Assembly (NCBI GenBank): GCA_002104945.1
Contig: MCFH01000039.1
Coordinates: 172,501-236,500 of the forward strand
Length of the DNA stretch: 64,000 bases
Direction: 5' to 3'
Source: Piromyces finnis
Taxonomy: Eukaryota; Neocallimastigomycota; Neocallimastigomycetes; Neocallimastigales; Neocallimastigaceae
Every line of letters starts with the position of its first letter. Within the stretch, counting starts at the first letter, position 1. Shown in pieces: positions 51,487 through 64,000 of the stretch. Under the pieces are notes generated by a model. It had not been told where the DNA came from. It saw only the letters and a program-made list of their open reading frames with translations, and made no database searches. The translations under genes and the position numbers were made by a program.

Positions 51487-54452
51487 GATTATAATAAAAG
51501 AAAAAATGTTGTAAATAGGTTTTATTATTTTTATTATTTTTATTTTTTTATTGGTAAGGTATAAATAGTACAATTAGAATGGTATTTAAAAAAAAAAACT
51601 TTTTCCTTTTACAATTGGTTTTTTTTTTTCAACTAAAGAAATATAATATATATATAATAAATATAATAAATACAATCTTAATTGATATATATAATAATGA
51701 ATTAATGATCATTACCACTAAATTAAATAAATATATAATTTTGAATATTTAAAAAGGTTTTTTATTTTTTTTAGTCTTAATTTTTATTATATAATAATTA
51801 AGGTAATATCTTATACGACAATTTTCATTTTTTTTTAAAAATAATAAAGTTTCGATTAATTAAATAATCAATTACTAATGGAATCGTTTAAATAATGAAT
51901 GAGAAAAGTTTAATTTTAAATAAATAATGGAGTATATTTTATAAACTTTTTACAATTAAGCTAATATATTTATTAATAATGAGGATATTATATTATTATC
52001 AATATTAAATTTAATAATTCTTTTTTTATTTTCATAACGTTTTCTTTTTCTGTGTGGTAATATGTTATATGTTATTTCATAATGAATACTTTTTTTTTAA
52101 CTATTTAAATAATCAATGGAATAACATTTTAATTAAACAATTTCATTATATTATTATAATAATGAAATAACTTAAAACAGATTTTCAATATAGAGTAAGA
52201 GAATGACGTTTAAGTATAAACCATTCCTACTGCGTTTGTTTGCTTTTCTTTATATAAAAAGAACCTTGTTTTCTTTCAAAAGTGTACTTTCCTTTAATGA
52301 ACAAAATTTCAAACTTTAATATATAATATTTTATTTATTCTATATATTACAATAGACTTTAATATATGAAGTAAATTTAATTCTATTTTATTATATTAAA
52401 ATTTTAATTATTTTTTTGATATTTTAATTATAAAAATTTATATATATTTAATATATTACATCTATACTTTATAATATATTATAATATATATTAAATTAAT
52501 ATCCCAAAAAAAAACAAAAATTTAATTTAATTTGAAATGGAGACATTTTGAAAAAACATGGAAAAAAGAGAATGAAAGTGAAAGAATGAAAATGAAAAAA
52601 GTGAAAGAAAGAATGAAAGTGAAAATGAAGATTAAAAAGGACATTATATATTCATTTAACACTTGAATATTGGTTTTTATAACTTTTTAAAAAGGAATAC
52701 TGATATATTATTATAAAATAATAAAATTTTGAATTAGGAAATATTAAATTTCAATTTTAACCATTAACATGCCTGACAAACAAATGAACAAACATACAAA
52801 CAAAAAAAAAAAGTCATTAAATACTTAAATATAATTTCATTAATGGTTCTTTTTAAATATAAAGGGAATATGGAGAATATGCTTTGTTTTCCAATAAAAA
52901 AGTAATAATAAATGATAGTAACAATGTTATTTTATTAAAATCGTGTCATTTTCTATTATTTCATTGTCCATTATCTTTTACTGCTAAATAAATAAAAAAA
53001 AACCACAATGAATAAATGAAGATGCTCTTTTTTTATACCTCTCAAAAATAGTTGTATGATTTTATAAATAAACGTTTTTAAAAAACAAAAGGTTACTATT
53101 AATTTTTATTATTCTTTCATGGAAATGACATTTGTTACTTATCATTAAATTGATTTTCATGAATTGCTTTTTTTTTTTTGCTAGAAATGAACTTTATATT
53201 ATAAATACTTTTAAATATATTCTTTTTTATCAAAATTTTATTTCACCTTTTAACCGAAAAAAAAAAAAGTTTTTCTTTGTCTTTTTTTTTTCTTTCTTTC
53301 TTTCTTTTAATAAAAATGTAGTAAATTACATTTTAAAATTCAATTACATTACATTATAAATAATGTATTAAATAATGTAATTAAAAATTCAAAATTTTTG
53401 AAGATTATTTTTGTGTCATTTTAAAATTGATTTAAATAATATAATAATATATGATTACAATATATTGCAATGTATTCACTTAATTTATTTTTATTTAATT
53501 TTTCCAAATTTTGATTGAAAAAAAAAATTGTACAATTTTTTCAAAAGAATTGAAATTTTAGTAATAAAAAAAAATTTCAATATTTAAATAGAAAAAAGGG
53601 AAAAAAAAAAAGTATTAATATTAAATTTTAAACCTTTTCATTATTTTTTCAATCATTAAATAATCAATCAATCAACATCTAAAATTTTTGTTTATTTTAT
53701 TTACTGACCATCTCTTCTTTCAAAAAAGTATTATTATTTGAAAATAATAAAAATAAAATAAATATTGCATTGTCATTGTCATTGTCATTGGATATATATG
53801 GCTTTCTAGGTGTTTAAAAAAAAGTGCAAAAAAAAAAAGGTAAAAATTACAGTATTAATATTAGAAGAAGAAAAAAAAATATTTTATTTTCTCTTATGTA
53901 TACTTTTTTTTTTATTTGTAGTTTTAAAATACTGGTAAGGATATTATTATTATTACAAAAAAAAAAAGGTATTTATTAAAGGATTGATGCAACTCTATCA
54001 TACCGAAGAAAATTATCATAATTATAAAACAACTAGCTGATATATAATAATTTCCAACAATAAAATTATTAAACAAAAAAACATAGATTTAAAAAAAGCA
54101 AATTTTATATTACATTAATGAATAAACTATAGGCATATTTTGAAAATTTCATCAAAAAAAAAAAAAAAAAAAAAAAAAACTTATAATAGTCAATTTATTT
54201 ACCAATTTTATCTATTTTGCAATAAAAATATTTTATAAAAATTCCTCATTAAAGTATATAGATGGGGGAAAGTATTCTAATAATGACTATTCCATCATAA
54301 TTTCATAATAAATAATAATATATCCAAATTTGAAAAATGAATTTTAAAATGAATTTCTATTTGAAATGTAAATTTAATTTATAATTAAATTGCTAACTTT
54401 ATTTCCACTCTACATAAATTTAGTAAAAAATTTTTAATAAAAATACTGGAAA
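51326..54452. other. Long divergent intergenic region
   Basis: 3.1 kb between the TLDc gene start (-) and smc1 start (+). It contains an (ATT)n array at 51427, a GAAAGTGAAA-type purine repeat at 52560-52640, (TCATTG)n at 53770 and many homopolymers. No exon or RNA gene recognised. Confidence 0.5.
51427..51486. repeat. (ATT)n microsatellite upstream of the TLDc gene
   Basis: About 20 uninterrupted units, 100 bp upstream of the start codon. Confidence 0.92.
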
Positions 54453-54615
54453 ATGGGTCGTTTAGTAAAACTTGAATTAGAAAACTTTAAATCATATAAG
54501 GGACACCAAGTCATAGGTCCATTTTATAACTTTTCATGTATTATTGGTCCTAATGGTGCAGGTATTATCATCAGGAGTTTCCAAAAAAAAAAAAATACAA
54601 ATTTAATATATTGTT

Positions 54616-54646
<31 letters not shown>

Positions 54647-57600
54647 TCAATTAATAAAAAAAAAATACTTTTCTACATGCTTTTTTTCTTTATTTATTTT
54701 TATTCAATAAATTTTAAAATTTATCAAAGGTAAATCCAATCTTATGGATGCCATTAGTTTTGTACTAGGTGTCAAATCATCACAATTACGTTCTTCTCAT
54801 TTAAAAGATTTAATATATCGTGGTGGTGCCATCAATAATTCAATAGATGGACTCGGAGGAAATGATACAGAAAATGATGCTTCAGGTCCAAAAAGAGCAT
54901 GGGTTATGGCAGAATATCACACTTCAGAAGGACAAGTATTGAAATTTATGAGAATGTACTGGTTATGAAATATTTGTTACAATAGCATTGAACAATTTAT
55001 TACTATTTCATATAAAACTAAAAATATTAAATGGAAAATTACTAATTATTATATATATATATTTTATTATTTACAAATATTTACTTTTTTAAATTATAAA
55101 TTCAAATAATCATAATACTACAACCATTAAAACGAACCAATTAATCAATTAAATTTCTCTATAAATTTTGAAATTCAAATTACAATTATACTTGACAACC
55201 TTTAAATCTTACTAATAATTTTTGAAATTCAAATTATAAATAATACTTGACAACCTTTAAATCTTACTAATAATTTTTGAAATTCAAATTATAAATAATA
55301 CTTGACAACCATTAAACCTTACTAATTAATCATTTAAAATTTTTAATAAATCTATATTTATTGAAATGCCTTATGATATATAAGAATTACAATTAATGGT
55401 GCAAGTGAATATAGATTTAATGGTAAAGTGACAACTTATGAAAAATATAACAAGGAACTTGAAAAACAAAATATTCTTGTTAAAGCAAAAAACTTTTTGG
55501 TTTTCCAAGTAATTAAATTTTTTTTTCTTTCATACATAAATATTGTAAATATTATATAAAGTGGATAAAAGCTGATGAATAGCATTATTAATATTATATA
55601 GGGTGATGTTGAAGCTATTGCTTCCCAATCTCCAAAAGATTTAACAAGATTAATTGAACAAGTTAGTGGGTAAGTACATTGACGTCATCATCACCACTTT
55701 ACACTAATAATTTATTCAGTAGAAAAAAAAAAACTAATTATAATTACCTATCATTATCATAATATAGTTCAATTGAATTAAAAGAAGAATATGAAAAATT
55801 AAAAGAAGAACAAGAAAAGGCAACTGAAGATTCAACATATAATTTCAATAAAAAAAGAGGAATTAATGCAGAAATGAAACAATTTAAGAAGCAAAAAGAA
55901 GAAGCTGAAAATTACAAACAATTAACAAAACAATTAGAAAATATTAAAATTAAATATATGTTATGGAAATTATATCAAATGGATAAACAGATTCAAGAAT
56001 TAAAAGATGATATAGACGCTAAAAATAGTCAAATTAATGAAAAAGCAGAAGAAAAAGTAATTATAATAAAATAATAGAATTAATATATAAATATAAAAAA
56101 AAATAAAATACTAAATATAAGTAATATAAATTCTCTATTTAAAATAAAAAAAAATCATTATCCTACTATTGAAAATATTGTTAATAGAAACAAGAAGAAA
56201 ATATTTTAAAAGGAATAAAAAAAGATTTATCAATCATATCAAATTCTATTATTCATTCAGAAAAGAAAAGAAAAAATAAGGAAAAGGAAATAAATTCAAA
56301 GGTAGAATTAATCACACTTCTTAACACCTTTTATATTATTTTTTAAATTTTATTTTTATGTATTTTCTCACATACTTTATCCTTTTTTTTCTAATCCAAT
56401 TTCAATATTTAAAATAAAAATTTTTAACAAAAAAAAAGAAACTCGAAATAATAAGTACCAAAGAACAAATTACTAATTGTAATGAAAAAATCAGTCAAGT
56501 TAAAAAAAATATAGAGAAAATTGAACAAGACTATACAAAACAAGTAAGATAGGATTTAATAAATCTTTTAATACTACCATAAATTTGAAATATAATAATA
56601 TTAAATAAATTATTAAACCCATTAATTTTTTCTTTTTTTACAAATGAATAAAAAAAAATATTAAATAAAATTATTAATTTATAGAATGATTCAATTACAG
56701 AATTAGAAGAACAATTATATAAAGTTAATAATGCAGCAAAAATATTTGAACAAAATGTTCAAAACAAAGAAAAAAGCGAAATAATAAAATTGAATTCAAA
56801 GGATATACAACAATATAATAAATTGTAAGTTGATATCCACATAAATTATTTATAGATTTCAATCCTTAAAAAAAAGAAAATATAAATAATAAGTATGATT
56901 TTTTTTAATCAATAATTTTATAATATATATAGAAAGGAATATGCAAGAATTAAAACGCAATCTTTATTACAAGAAATAGAAACTATACAAAGAAAAAAAC
57001 GTGTCGATAAAGAATCTCAACAACGTCTTGATGGTAAAATTAAAGAATTTAGAATAAGACAAAATGAATTGAATGATGAATTAAGAAACCTTACTTCACA
57101 AAAGAATAATGTAATTAAGGATATTTATCAATGATTATTATACAATATATAATATATATTTTCGGTAGTATTGTAGTGTTATATTAATAGATTTAAATTT
57201 TTTAAAAAAAAAAAAAAAATTAAAAATATTAGTCAACTGATGAATTAGAAACATTTACTAGAAAATTGAATGAAAATAAAAAAGAATTAGATGATGTTAT
57301 AACTCAACAACAGAAAACAGCGTAAGTTTATAATTTTTTTAAAATTATTTAATCAACTAACTTATAATAAATAATAGTTGAGTGCTATTCAATTTTAAGA
57401 ACAATTAATAAATAATATTTATAATATATAATTAGTTTAATGGAAAAAGAATTAAATGATAAATTGAATGATATTCATGAAAGACTTATGCAAGCCAAAG
57501 CAGATAAATTAGAAACTCATCGTGACTATGTTATCAAAGAAACCATTAAAAGATTAAAAAAGATTTACCCAGGTAGATATCAGAAATTTTATAAAGAAAA

Positions 57601-60243
57601 TGAAATGAAGAAAAAAAAAATTAATTTTTTTTTTATTTTTTTTTAAACATTTAAAAAAAAAATGTTAGGTGTTCATGGAAGAGTTTTAGATTTGTGTAAA
57701 CCTATTCAACGAAAATATGATATTGCTGTATCTATTATTTTAGGTAGAAATTTAGATGCTATCATTGTAGATGATCAAAAAACAGCTATTGAATGTATTC
57801 AAGTAGGACAATAATAATAAAAATTATTATTATTATTAGTATTAGTATTAGTATTAGTATTATTATTTTATAATATAGTTTTATAAGTATTAAAATCTTT
57901 TTTTTTTAATAAAAATAAAAAAAAATAATATATATATATATAGTATTTAAAAGAAAAAAGAATTGGTACTTCTACCTTTATACCATTAAATTCCATTTCG
58001 GTAAAACCAATTAATGAAAAATATAGATCTTATATAAAAGGAGCACATTTAGCTGTTGATGTCATTCAATATGATTCTATCTATGAAAAAGTCATTCAAT
58101 TTATATGTGGTAATTCAATAATTTGTGATGATATTAATATTGCAAAAGAAATTTGTTATAAACGTAAACAAGAAGTTAAAGGTAAGAAAGAAAGTCAAAA
58201 AATAAAATAAAATAAAAAATGGTTGGAATAATATAATAGTTTACTAATTAATTATAATTAAATATATTTTTTTAATTAAAAAAAAAACATGAATATATAA
58301 TATATAAATGAATTAAAATTCACACTTTGGAAATAATATTATAGCCGTTACTTTAAATGGTGTTGTTATACATAAAACTGGTATGATTACTGGTGGTCAA
58401 TCTGGTATATCACGTCAAGCTAAGAGATGGGAAGAAAAACAAATTGAAGGTAGAAAAAAAAAAAAAAATCATTTTCATGATAAATACATAATAAGGATGT
58501 ATAATAAATTGGATCAAATTAAAAATAATGAAAATTTAACGAAGCTCGAACAAGCGATGTAGTTATCATATTAAATACCATCTTTTGGGTCTGAAAGATT
58601 TGATCCTTGATATATCATTTGATATATAATTTATATAATATATATATTATATATAAATTTTGACAGATTAAATTATAAAAAAAATATTATATATTACATC
58701 TTTTTATATATACATTTTAAATAAATAAACATATATATATATAATACTAATCTTTTTTTCAAAATTTCTATATATTTAAACAAAAGAATTAAAGAATATG
58801 AAAGAAGATCTTGATAAGAAATTAAATGAAATTGCTCGTGCAAAATATAAAACTTCACGTATTGAATATCTTAACTCTGTAATATCTAGTTTTCAAACTA
58901 AAATGTCTTTTGTTAATCAAGATTTGGTAATTTGAAAAAAAAAAAAAAAAACATTTATATTATTTTTCTAAATTAAATTAAAAAAAAAAATATTATATAT
59001 ATATATTAATTTATAATATAATAATATATTTATCACTATATTTTGGTATCCTTAGAGTACTATGGAAAAAAGAATTGAAAGTTGTCAAAAAGAAGCTAAA
59101 TATGTATTGAAAGAAATTGCTAAATTAAGTCCACAAAGTTCAAAGGTAATTATTTTAATCTAAATAAATATTTATAGTATTAAAAACATTACACTATTTA
59201 AAAATATATATAATGATAATTTTTTATGATAAAAAATAAAAATAATAAATTCAATTTAAATAAGAAAAAAAAAAATATTATTAATTCATAAATATTTATA
59301 TTTTATTTTAATATTCAAAAATAGCTATCCATTGATATTAATAATGCCAATTATAAAATTGATGTTATTACCAATAAAATAAATTCAATTACAGATGAGA
59401 TATTCCATGATTTCTGTAAAACTATTAGAGTAAAGAATATTAGAGAATATGAAGAGAATCAACAAAGAGTCACTACAGAAATTAATGAAAAAAGATTAGA
59501 ATTTACCACTCAACAATCCAAATTATCAAGCCAGTAAGTTGAAATAAAAAAAATTATATTTTTTTTTTATTATTAATAAATGAAATATATATATATGTGT
59601 GTGTGCCTTTTTAATAAAAATCATTTAAGAATAATTTATATTTATGTATAAATTATTTTTGATTCGCTTTTTATACACATATAACTTTAATAAAATTATT
59701 AATATTTTATTAATTTTTTTTTTTTTTTTTTAAAAAAAAAAATCAAAAAAGGCTTGTATTCCAAAAGGATCAAATGAAAGAATTAGAAAGTCGTAGAGAA
59801 AAATTAAATATTTCAATTTCTGATGAAGAAGATTTATTGGCTAATTTAAAGATTGATTTAGGTGATTTAGAACATACTATTCAAAGTTTAGAAGAAACTG
59901 CTAAAACAATTATTGATATACTGAATGGACAAAAAGAAACCTCAAGAAAAATTAGAGAAAGTATACTTAATAAAGAAAAAGATATTAATAAAATTTCTAG
60001 TTATATTAATTCTATGGAAAAGGCAATCACTGATGTTGATACTTCCCTTGAAAAACTTTACGGTGAAAGATATATTATTCTTAAAAAATGTAAAATGAAT
60101 GATATTAATATTCCATTATTAAAGGGAAAATTATCTGAACTTATGGATAATGAAATAGAGGTAAGATAAAAGTAGAAAAGGTGTTTATATATATATATAA
60201 ATAGGATAATTATTTTTCAAAAATTATATAATTAATTCAAAAA

Positions 60244-60279
<36 letters not shown>

Positions 60280-60449
60280 ATTTATTATCATTCCGATAAA
60301 TTTATTTATTTTTATTCCAATTAATGAATATAAAAGACATCCTATAATCCAAATTCAATGGATGTTGATCATATTGCTAATTCTCAAATTTCACATGATA
60401 ACAAAAGATTATTAATTGATTATTCTATGTTAGATGATCGACTTAAAGA

Positions 60450-60482
<33 letters not shown>

Positions 60483-61891
60483 CTTTTTTATTTCATTATA
60501 TTTTATTTTATTATAGGATAAAAAAAAATATTAAATCATCAATATAATTATATGATTATTAAAAATAAAAATAAAAATAAAAAAAATAAATAAAACCAAA
60601 AATTAGGATAAAGAAATGAATCAAAAATTCATGGATGAAATGAAAAGAGTAACAGCTGAATGTGAAGCAATTATTCCTAATATGAAGGCCTATGAAAAGT
60701 AAGCATATTTAATTCTTAAACTATATAAAAATAAAATTTTGTATATTTTATTGCTTTGATTTGAGGATATATTTTATTCATCATATTCATTTTTTAATTT
60801 ATATTATTTCATTTTATCTATTTATTTAATTTTTAAAAATTTCAATACAAAATCATAAAAGATTGGATGAAACCGAACAAAAATTAAAAGAAACAAATAA
60901 AATCTTTGAAATTTCCAGACAAAAAGCAAAAACAGCAAAAGAAAGATTTAATCAAATTAAAGAAAAGAGGTATAATTTAAATAAATAAATAAGAAGAAGA
61001 AAAAAATTTTTTTTTTCTTTAATAATAAGTAGATTAAATGTTTCTAATACCCTTTATTTATAAATTATAAAAATTTTAATAATAAAAAGATATAATTTAT
61101 TCTATTCTGCATTTAAGCATATGGAATCAAAAATTCAATCTATTTATGAAGAACTTACAAGAACTCGTACTTCAGCTAATGGACCAGTATTACATGGTAC
61201 AGCCTATCTTAGTTTAGAAGATAGTGAAGTATGTTTTTTTTTTTTTAAAAAAAAAAAAATAAGAATTAATAGATTAATCCTATAACCATAATCCATAATC
61301 GTAATTATAATAATAATTTAAATCCATTCCCCACCTCTATTTTTTTTTTAATAATAGGAACCTTATCTAGATGGTGTTAAATATCATGCTATGCCTCCAG
61401 CCAAGACATTTCGTGATATGGATCATTTATCAGGTGGTGAAAAAACTGTGGCCGCTTTAGCATTATTATTTGCTATTCATAGGTAAGTCATAGATAATAA
61501 AAATAAATAATAATGTATGAAATGAATAATAGTATTGATACAATATAATAACAACAACAAAGGATACTAACTAATTACCATAATATAATGATTACAATAA
61601 ATGATATTATTAATTATCATAATACTAATATTTTATATATATTTCTATAGTTATCAACCATCACCTTTCTTTGTACTTGATGAAGTGGATGCCGCATTAG
61701 ATAATGCAAATGTTATGAGAGTAGCAAGTTATGTTAAAAGACATGCAAGTGAAAATTTCCAATTTGTTGTTATTTCCTTAAAGAATACATTTTATGAAAG
61801 AGCTCAAGCTTTAGTTGGTATATATCGTGATCGTGATGTGAATAGTAGTAAAGTTCTTACTCTTAAATTAGATGGCGAATATGAAAATTAA
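54453..61891 (+). CDS. smc1: SMC1, cohesin ATPase subunit
   Basis: 24-exon model, 3723 nt, 1240 residues (human SMC1A 1233). Exons: 54453-54561, 54730-54955, 55385-55508, 55602-55669, 55768-56056, 56188-56301, 56439-56543, 56685-56824, 56933-57110, 57233-57321, 57436-57572, 57669-57802, 57944-58181, 58345-58449, 58787-58926, 59056-59145, 59325-59533, 59752-60160, 60337-60450, 60607-60698, 60862-60969, 61090-61228, 61358-61482, 61651-61891. Walker A is GPNGAGKSN (32-40), interrupted by intron 1. [19 protein letters not shown] is the SMC1-type head segment. Long coiled coils flank a hinge from about residue 527 ([39 protein letters not shown]). The C-terminal head has signature LSGGEKT (near 1143-1149) and Walker [14 protein letters not shown] (near 1167-1179). 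SMC1 pairs with SMC3 to hold sister chromatids together. Confidence 0.93.
55163..55325. repeat. ~55-bp tandem triplication in smc1 intron 2
   Basis: Three near-identical units beginning TTTTGAAATTCAAATTA and ending around CTTACTAATAAT, spaced 54-55 bp, inside intron 54956-55384. Confidence 0.85.
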
Positions 61892-62302
61892 AAAAAAAAA
61901 AAAAAAATTAATAATAATAATAACAGAACGTCTTATAATTTTTACTTTTCCTTTTTTCTTTTTTTTTTTATTTTTTTTTAAATATAAAGTATCATCATTA
62001 AACTATTCATTTTTTTCTTTTCTAAATTTATATAAATATAAAGCTTTTTTTTTTTTATATATTTTACTTTACTATATAAACAATCCTTTATATATCTATA
62101 GCATTATTCTTTCTTTCTTTCTTTCCCATAAAAGTTTTAAATTTTTCAATTAAAAATCACAATAAAAATTAATATATATAAAAAAATTTTTTTTTTTTTT
62201 CCCTTTTATTTCTAATGTTAACCGAATCGAAATATTTATTTACGTAAATGAATGTTATTTCTTATTTTCGTTTTTATTTTTTTATAATTCAATTCGTTGC
62301 CA
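61892..62302. other. Intergenic region downstream of smc1
   Basis: A/T-rich; includes the smc1 3' UTR. A CCCATAA motif at 62125-62131 resembles the dictyostelid upstream element of non-coding RNA genes, but I see no RNA gene behind it. Confidence 0.45.
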
Positions 62303-62638
62303 ACACTTTACTGAATAAAAAAAACTTAATTTAAATGATAGTTTATAATTATTTATTTATTTATAATTATTTTTTCTTTAATAGATATTACTATTTTTAA
62401 TTATTTTTTTCTTTAAATATAATTACATTTTACATACATATATATATATTCAATCAATATATAAAGCTATGCATTTTTATGTAGTTTTTAACATTTTTCT
62501 TTTTATTAAAATAGAGTTACTTTTTATTATTAAGTAATTCTTGTTTTAACCTTTAATTCACAGTTTAAAGGTAGTGTAATAAACCAAGAGAAATACCAAT
62601 AAAAGCTGCTCCTAATCTAACAGTAACAGTAGTAGATT
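62303..62638 (-). repeat. Left arm of a long inverted repeat
   Basis: About 336 bp that match, in reverse complement, 62947-63273 with only scattered substitutions and small indels. On the minus strand its inner end encodes the last ~20 residues of the same protein as the pseudogene to the right (TVRLGAAFIGISLGLLH), but the stop codon TAA has become TAC and reading continues two codons to another stop. The outer part is the shared 3' flank. Confidence 0.88.
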
Positions 62639-62640
62639 AG

Positions 62641-63008
62641 GACTGGTCCAATTCCAGTAAAGTTCTTTGCAGCTTTTGAAAAAGCTGATTTAGATGAAGG
62701 TTTCACAAAATTTGTAAAAGAAAAAAGTAATTTAGTTAAAGAAAGCAGTACATCTAAAAAAATGTACTGATAGTGTAGTTGCTTTCATTGATACTTATAC
62801 AAAGCAATATGACCATACAACCGATGTTGCAACAAGTGAAGAATTTGGCAAAAATATGAATGATGCTGTGGTAGAATTAAAATCAATGTCTGAAGAATTA
62901 AAGAAGAATGAATGTGTTAAAGCATATGCTCAATCTAGTGATGCTAAATCTACTACTGTTAGATTAGGAACAGCCTTTATTGGTATTTCTCTTGGTTTAT
63001 TACACTAA
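62641..63008 (+). pseudogene. 5'-truncated, frameshifted gene for a small Cys-containing protein with a hydrophobic tail
   Basis: Starting at 62642 a frame reads PVKFFAAFEKADLDEG through KESSTSKK and then hits a stop just after an A7 run (62756-62762). With six A residues the frame would continue CTDSVVAFIDTY and on through ELKKNECVKAYAQSSD to GISLGLLH and TAA at 63006-63008, about 121 residues in all. The body looks like a helical, Lys/Glu-rich domain with a few Cys. The last ~17 residues are hydrophobic and end the protein, as in a GPI-anchor signal. There is no start codon or signal peptide: the left end is cut where the inverted arm begins. I do not recognise the family. A homopolymer sequencing error could mimic the frameshift, but not the truncation. 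Confidence 0.7.
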
Positions 63009-63273
63009 CTTTAAACTGTGAATTAAAGGTTAAAACAAAAATTACTTAATAATAAAAAGTAACTCTATTTTAATAAAAAGAAAAATGTTAAAAACTACAT
63101 AAAAATGCATAGCTTTATATATTGATTGAATATATATATATAAGTATGTAAAATGTAATTATATTTAAAAAAATAATTAAATAGTAATATCTATTAAAGA
63201 AAAAATAATTATAATAAATAAATAATTATAAACTATCATTTAAATTAAGTTTTTTATTCAGTAAATAAAGTGT
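62947..63273 (+). repeat. Right arm of a long inverted repeat
   Basis: Partner of 62303-62638. It includes the 3' end of the pseudogene and about 265 bp of its downstream flank. The arms are separated by a 308-bp unpaired spacer holding the rest of the pseudogene. Confidence 0.88.
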
Positions 63274-63526
63274 TTTTTAGTAATTTAAAATGGAATAATA
63301 GGATTGGGAAATAAAAATAAAAATTAAAATAATACTAAAAAAGAATATCATATAATGCTACAATGGATGTCAATGATATAATATGAAATATATCCAAGTA
63401 ATGGTGATAATTGAAAATAATATAATTATGATAAAAATAATATCTACAACAATAGTAAAAGTGTTAAAATAGCCATTATTAAGAAAACTCTATTTGAAGG
63501 TAATGACCAATAATGATCATTAGCAA

Positions 63527-64000
63527 GTCGTTCTTGTTTTTATCCTGGTTGTTAAGACGTTTCCTTAGTATACATAAGACTTCTAGTTCAACCCCACAGA
63601 TGTCAGTGCTCATGAATTTCCCCCATTATGGGTTGAGTTATGATATTCAGGTAAGTATTAACGCACTTTTTAATTTACTTCTATGATATTAGCACTCGTC
63701 TAGCGGGCCTGAGTGGGTCTAAGTATACATGATTCCTTATCAAATTAGAACTTTATAAGTGGTGACTTCGGCTATGCCAAATACACAAGTAACATTCCTT
63801 AATCAATTTAAACATTAGGGGGCGGTTAACACGTGATCAATTGACTATATGAGACTTAGCATTATAATTGGAGATATCGTACAACGACATGCATCTAATG
63901 TACATGAATTAAGTGAGCGTCGAAGTTGAAGATTCAGTATGACAGACCAGGAGAGTCACAATCACCTAGCAATAGGAAAGAGCCAACGTTTCTCTAAGAA
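63527..64000 (+). mobile_element. Second long copy of the SINE-like retroposon, cut by the window edge
   Basis: Starts with the same GTCGTTC as the copy at 4187 and follows it to the equivalent of 4654, so only the last ~50 bp and the tail lie outside. By eye the two are roughly 80-85% alike, differing mostly by transitions and a few short indels. The block corresponding to 4596-4654 (ATGACAGACCAGGAG, CACCTAGCAATAGG, AGCCAACGTTTCTC) is the best conserved. No target-site duplication can be tested because the right end is missing. Confidence 0.85.
63546..63595 (+). promoter_or_regulatory. Putative Pol III A and B boxes of the second copy
   Basis: TGGTTGTTAAGA (63546-63557) and AGTTCAACCCC (63585-63595) occupy the same places as in the first copy. 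The B box fits the GTTCRANNCC consensus better here. Confidence 0.5.

Noticed and set aside
62125-62131. CCCATAA element upstream of a small RNA gene (also at 6095-6101)
   Set aside because: The heptamer alone is expected by chance in such A/T-rich DNA, and no G+C-rich structured sequence follows at the usual distance.

Overview
The window looks like nuclear DNA from a dictyostelid social amoeba. It is extremely A+T rich, with long A and T homopolymers everywhere. It carries many (AAT)n-type microsatellites, Asn/Thr-rich protein tracts, A-runs directly before start codons, and short A/T introns with GTAAGT/GTATGT-like donors and (T)AG acceptors. I cannot fix the species. Twelve genes or gene candidates and one pseudogene in 64 kb is sparse for Dictyostelium discoideum, and several genes are unusually intron-rich. 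All exon joins given here were built by hand from splice dinucleotides, reading phase and family similarity, and each model closes to a whole number of codons.

Layout, left to right. 1615-3109 (+) EI24/CysZ-type membrane protein. 4187-4713 (+) a 517-bp dispersed repeat with a tRNA-like head and an A-tail; a 5'-truncated copy of its 3' end lies at 511-556 (-) inside a perfect 26-bp target-site duplication, and another long copy runs off the right edge at 63527-64000. 4884-5498 (+) intronless bacterial-looking SAM methyltransferase. 8181-20190 (+) a 39-exon DMXL/Rav1 (rabconnectin-3) gene. 21872-24273 (-) ENTH/epsin-like gene. 25627-27985 (+) unknown coiled-coil-like protein. 28425-33924 (-) ZGRF1-like SF1 helicase, divergent from 34446-35300 (+) RMI1. 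35831-39501 (-) PPWD1 spliceosomal cyclophilin. 40472-43127 (+) peroxisomal 2-hydroxyacid oxidase. 44129-46064 (-) RSPH9-like protein. 47692-47781 (+) possible 29-residue membrane peptide. 48585-51325 (-) TLDc-domain protein. 54453-61891 (+) cohesin subunit SMC1. 62303-63273 an inverted duplication that truncates a small predicted membrane-anchored protein gene.

Most genes are conserved eukaryotic housekeeping genes and do not form a single pathway. ZGRF1 and RMI1 share one 521-bp intergenic promoter region and both belong to homologous-recombination/crossover control. SMC1 further right also serves genome stability, but nothing links it to them here. The DMXL and epsin products both act in endomembrane traffic, and the oxidase carries a C-terminal SKL peroxisomal signal. 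The most interesting content is the retroposon family (three copies, tRNA-like internal promoter boxes, target-site duplication), the radial-spoke gene in an apparently non-ciliated lineage, and the fold-back duplication at the right end.
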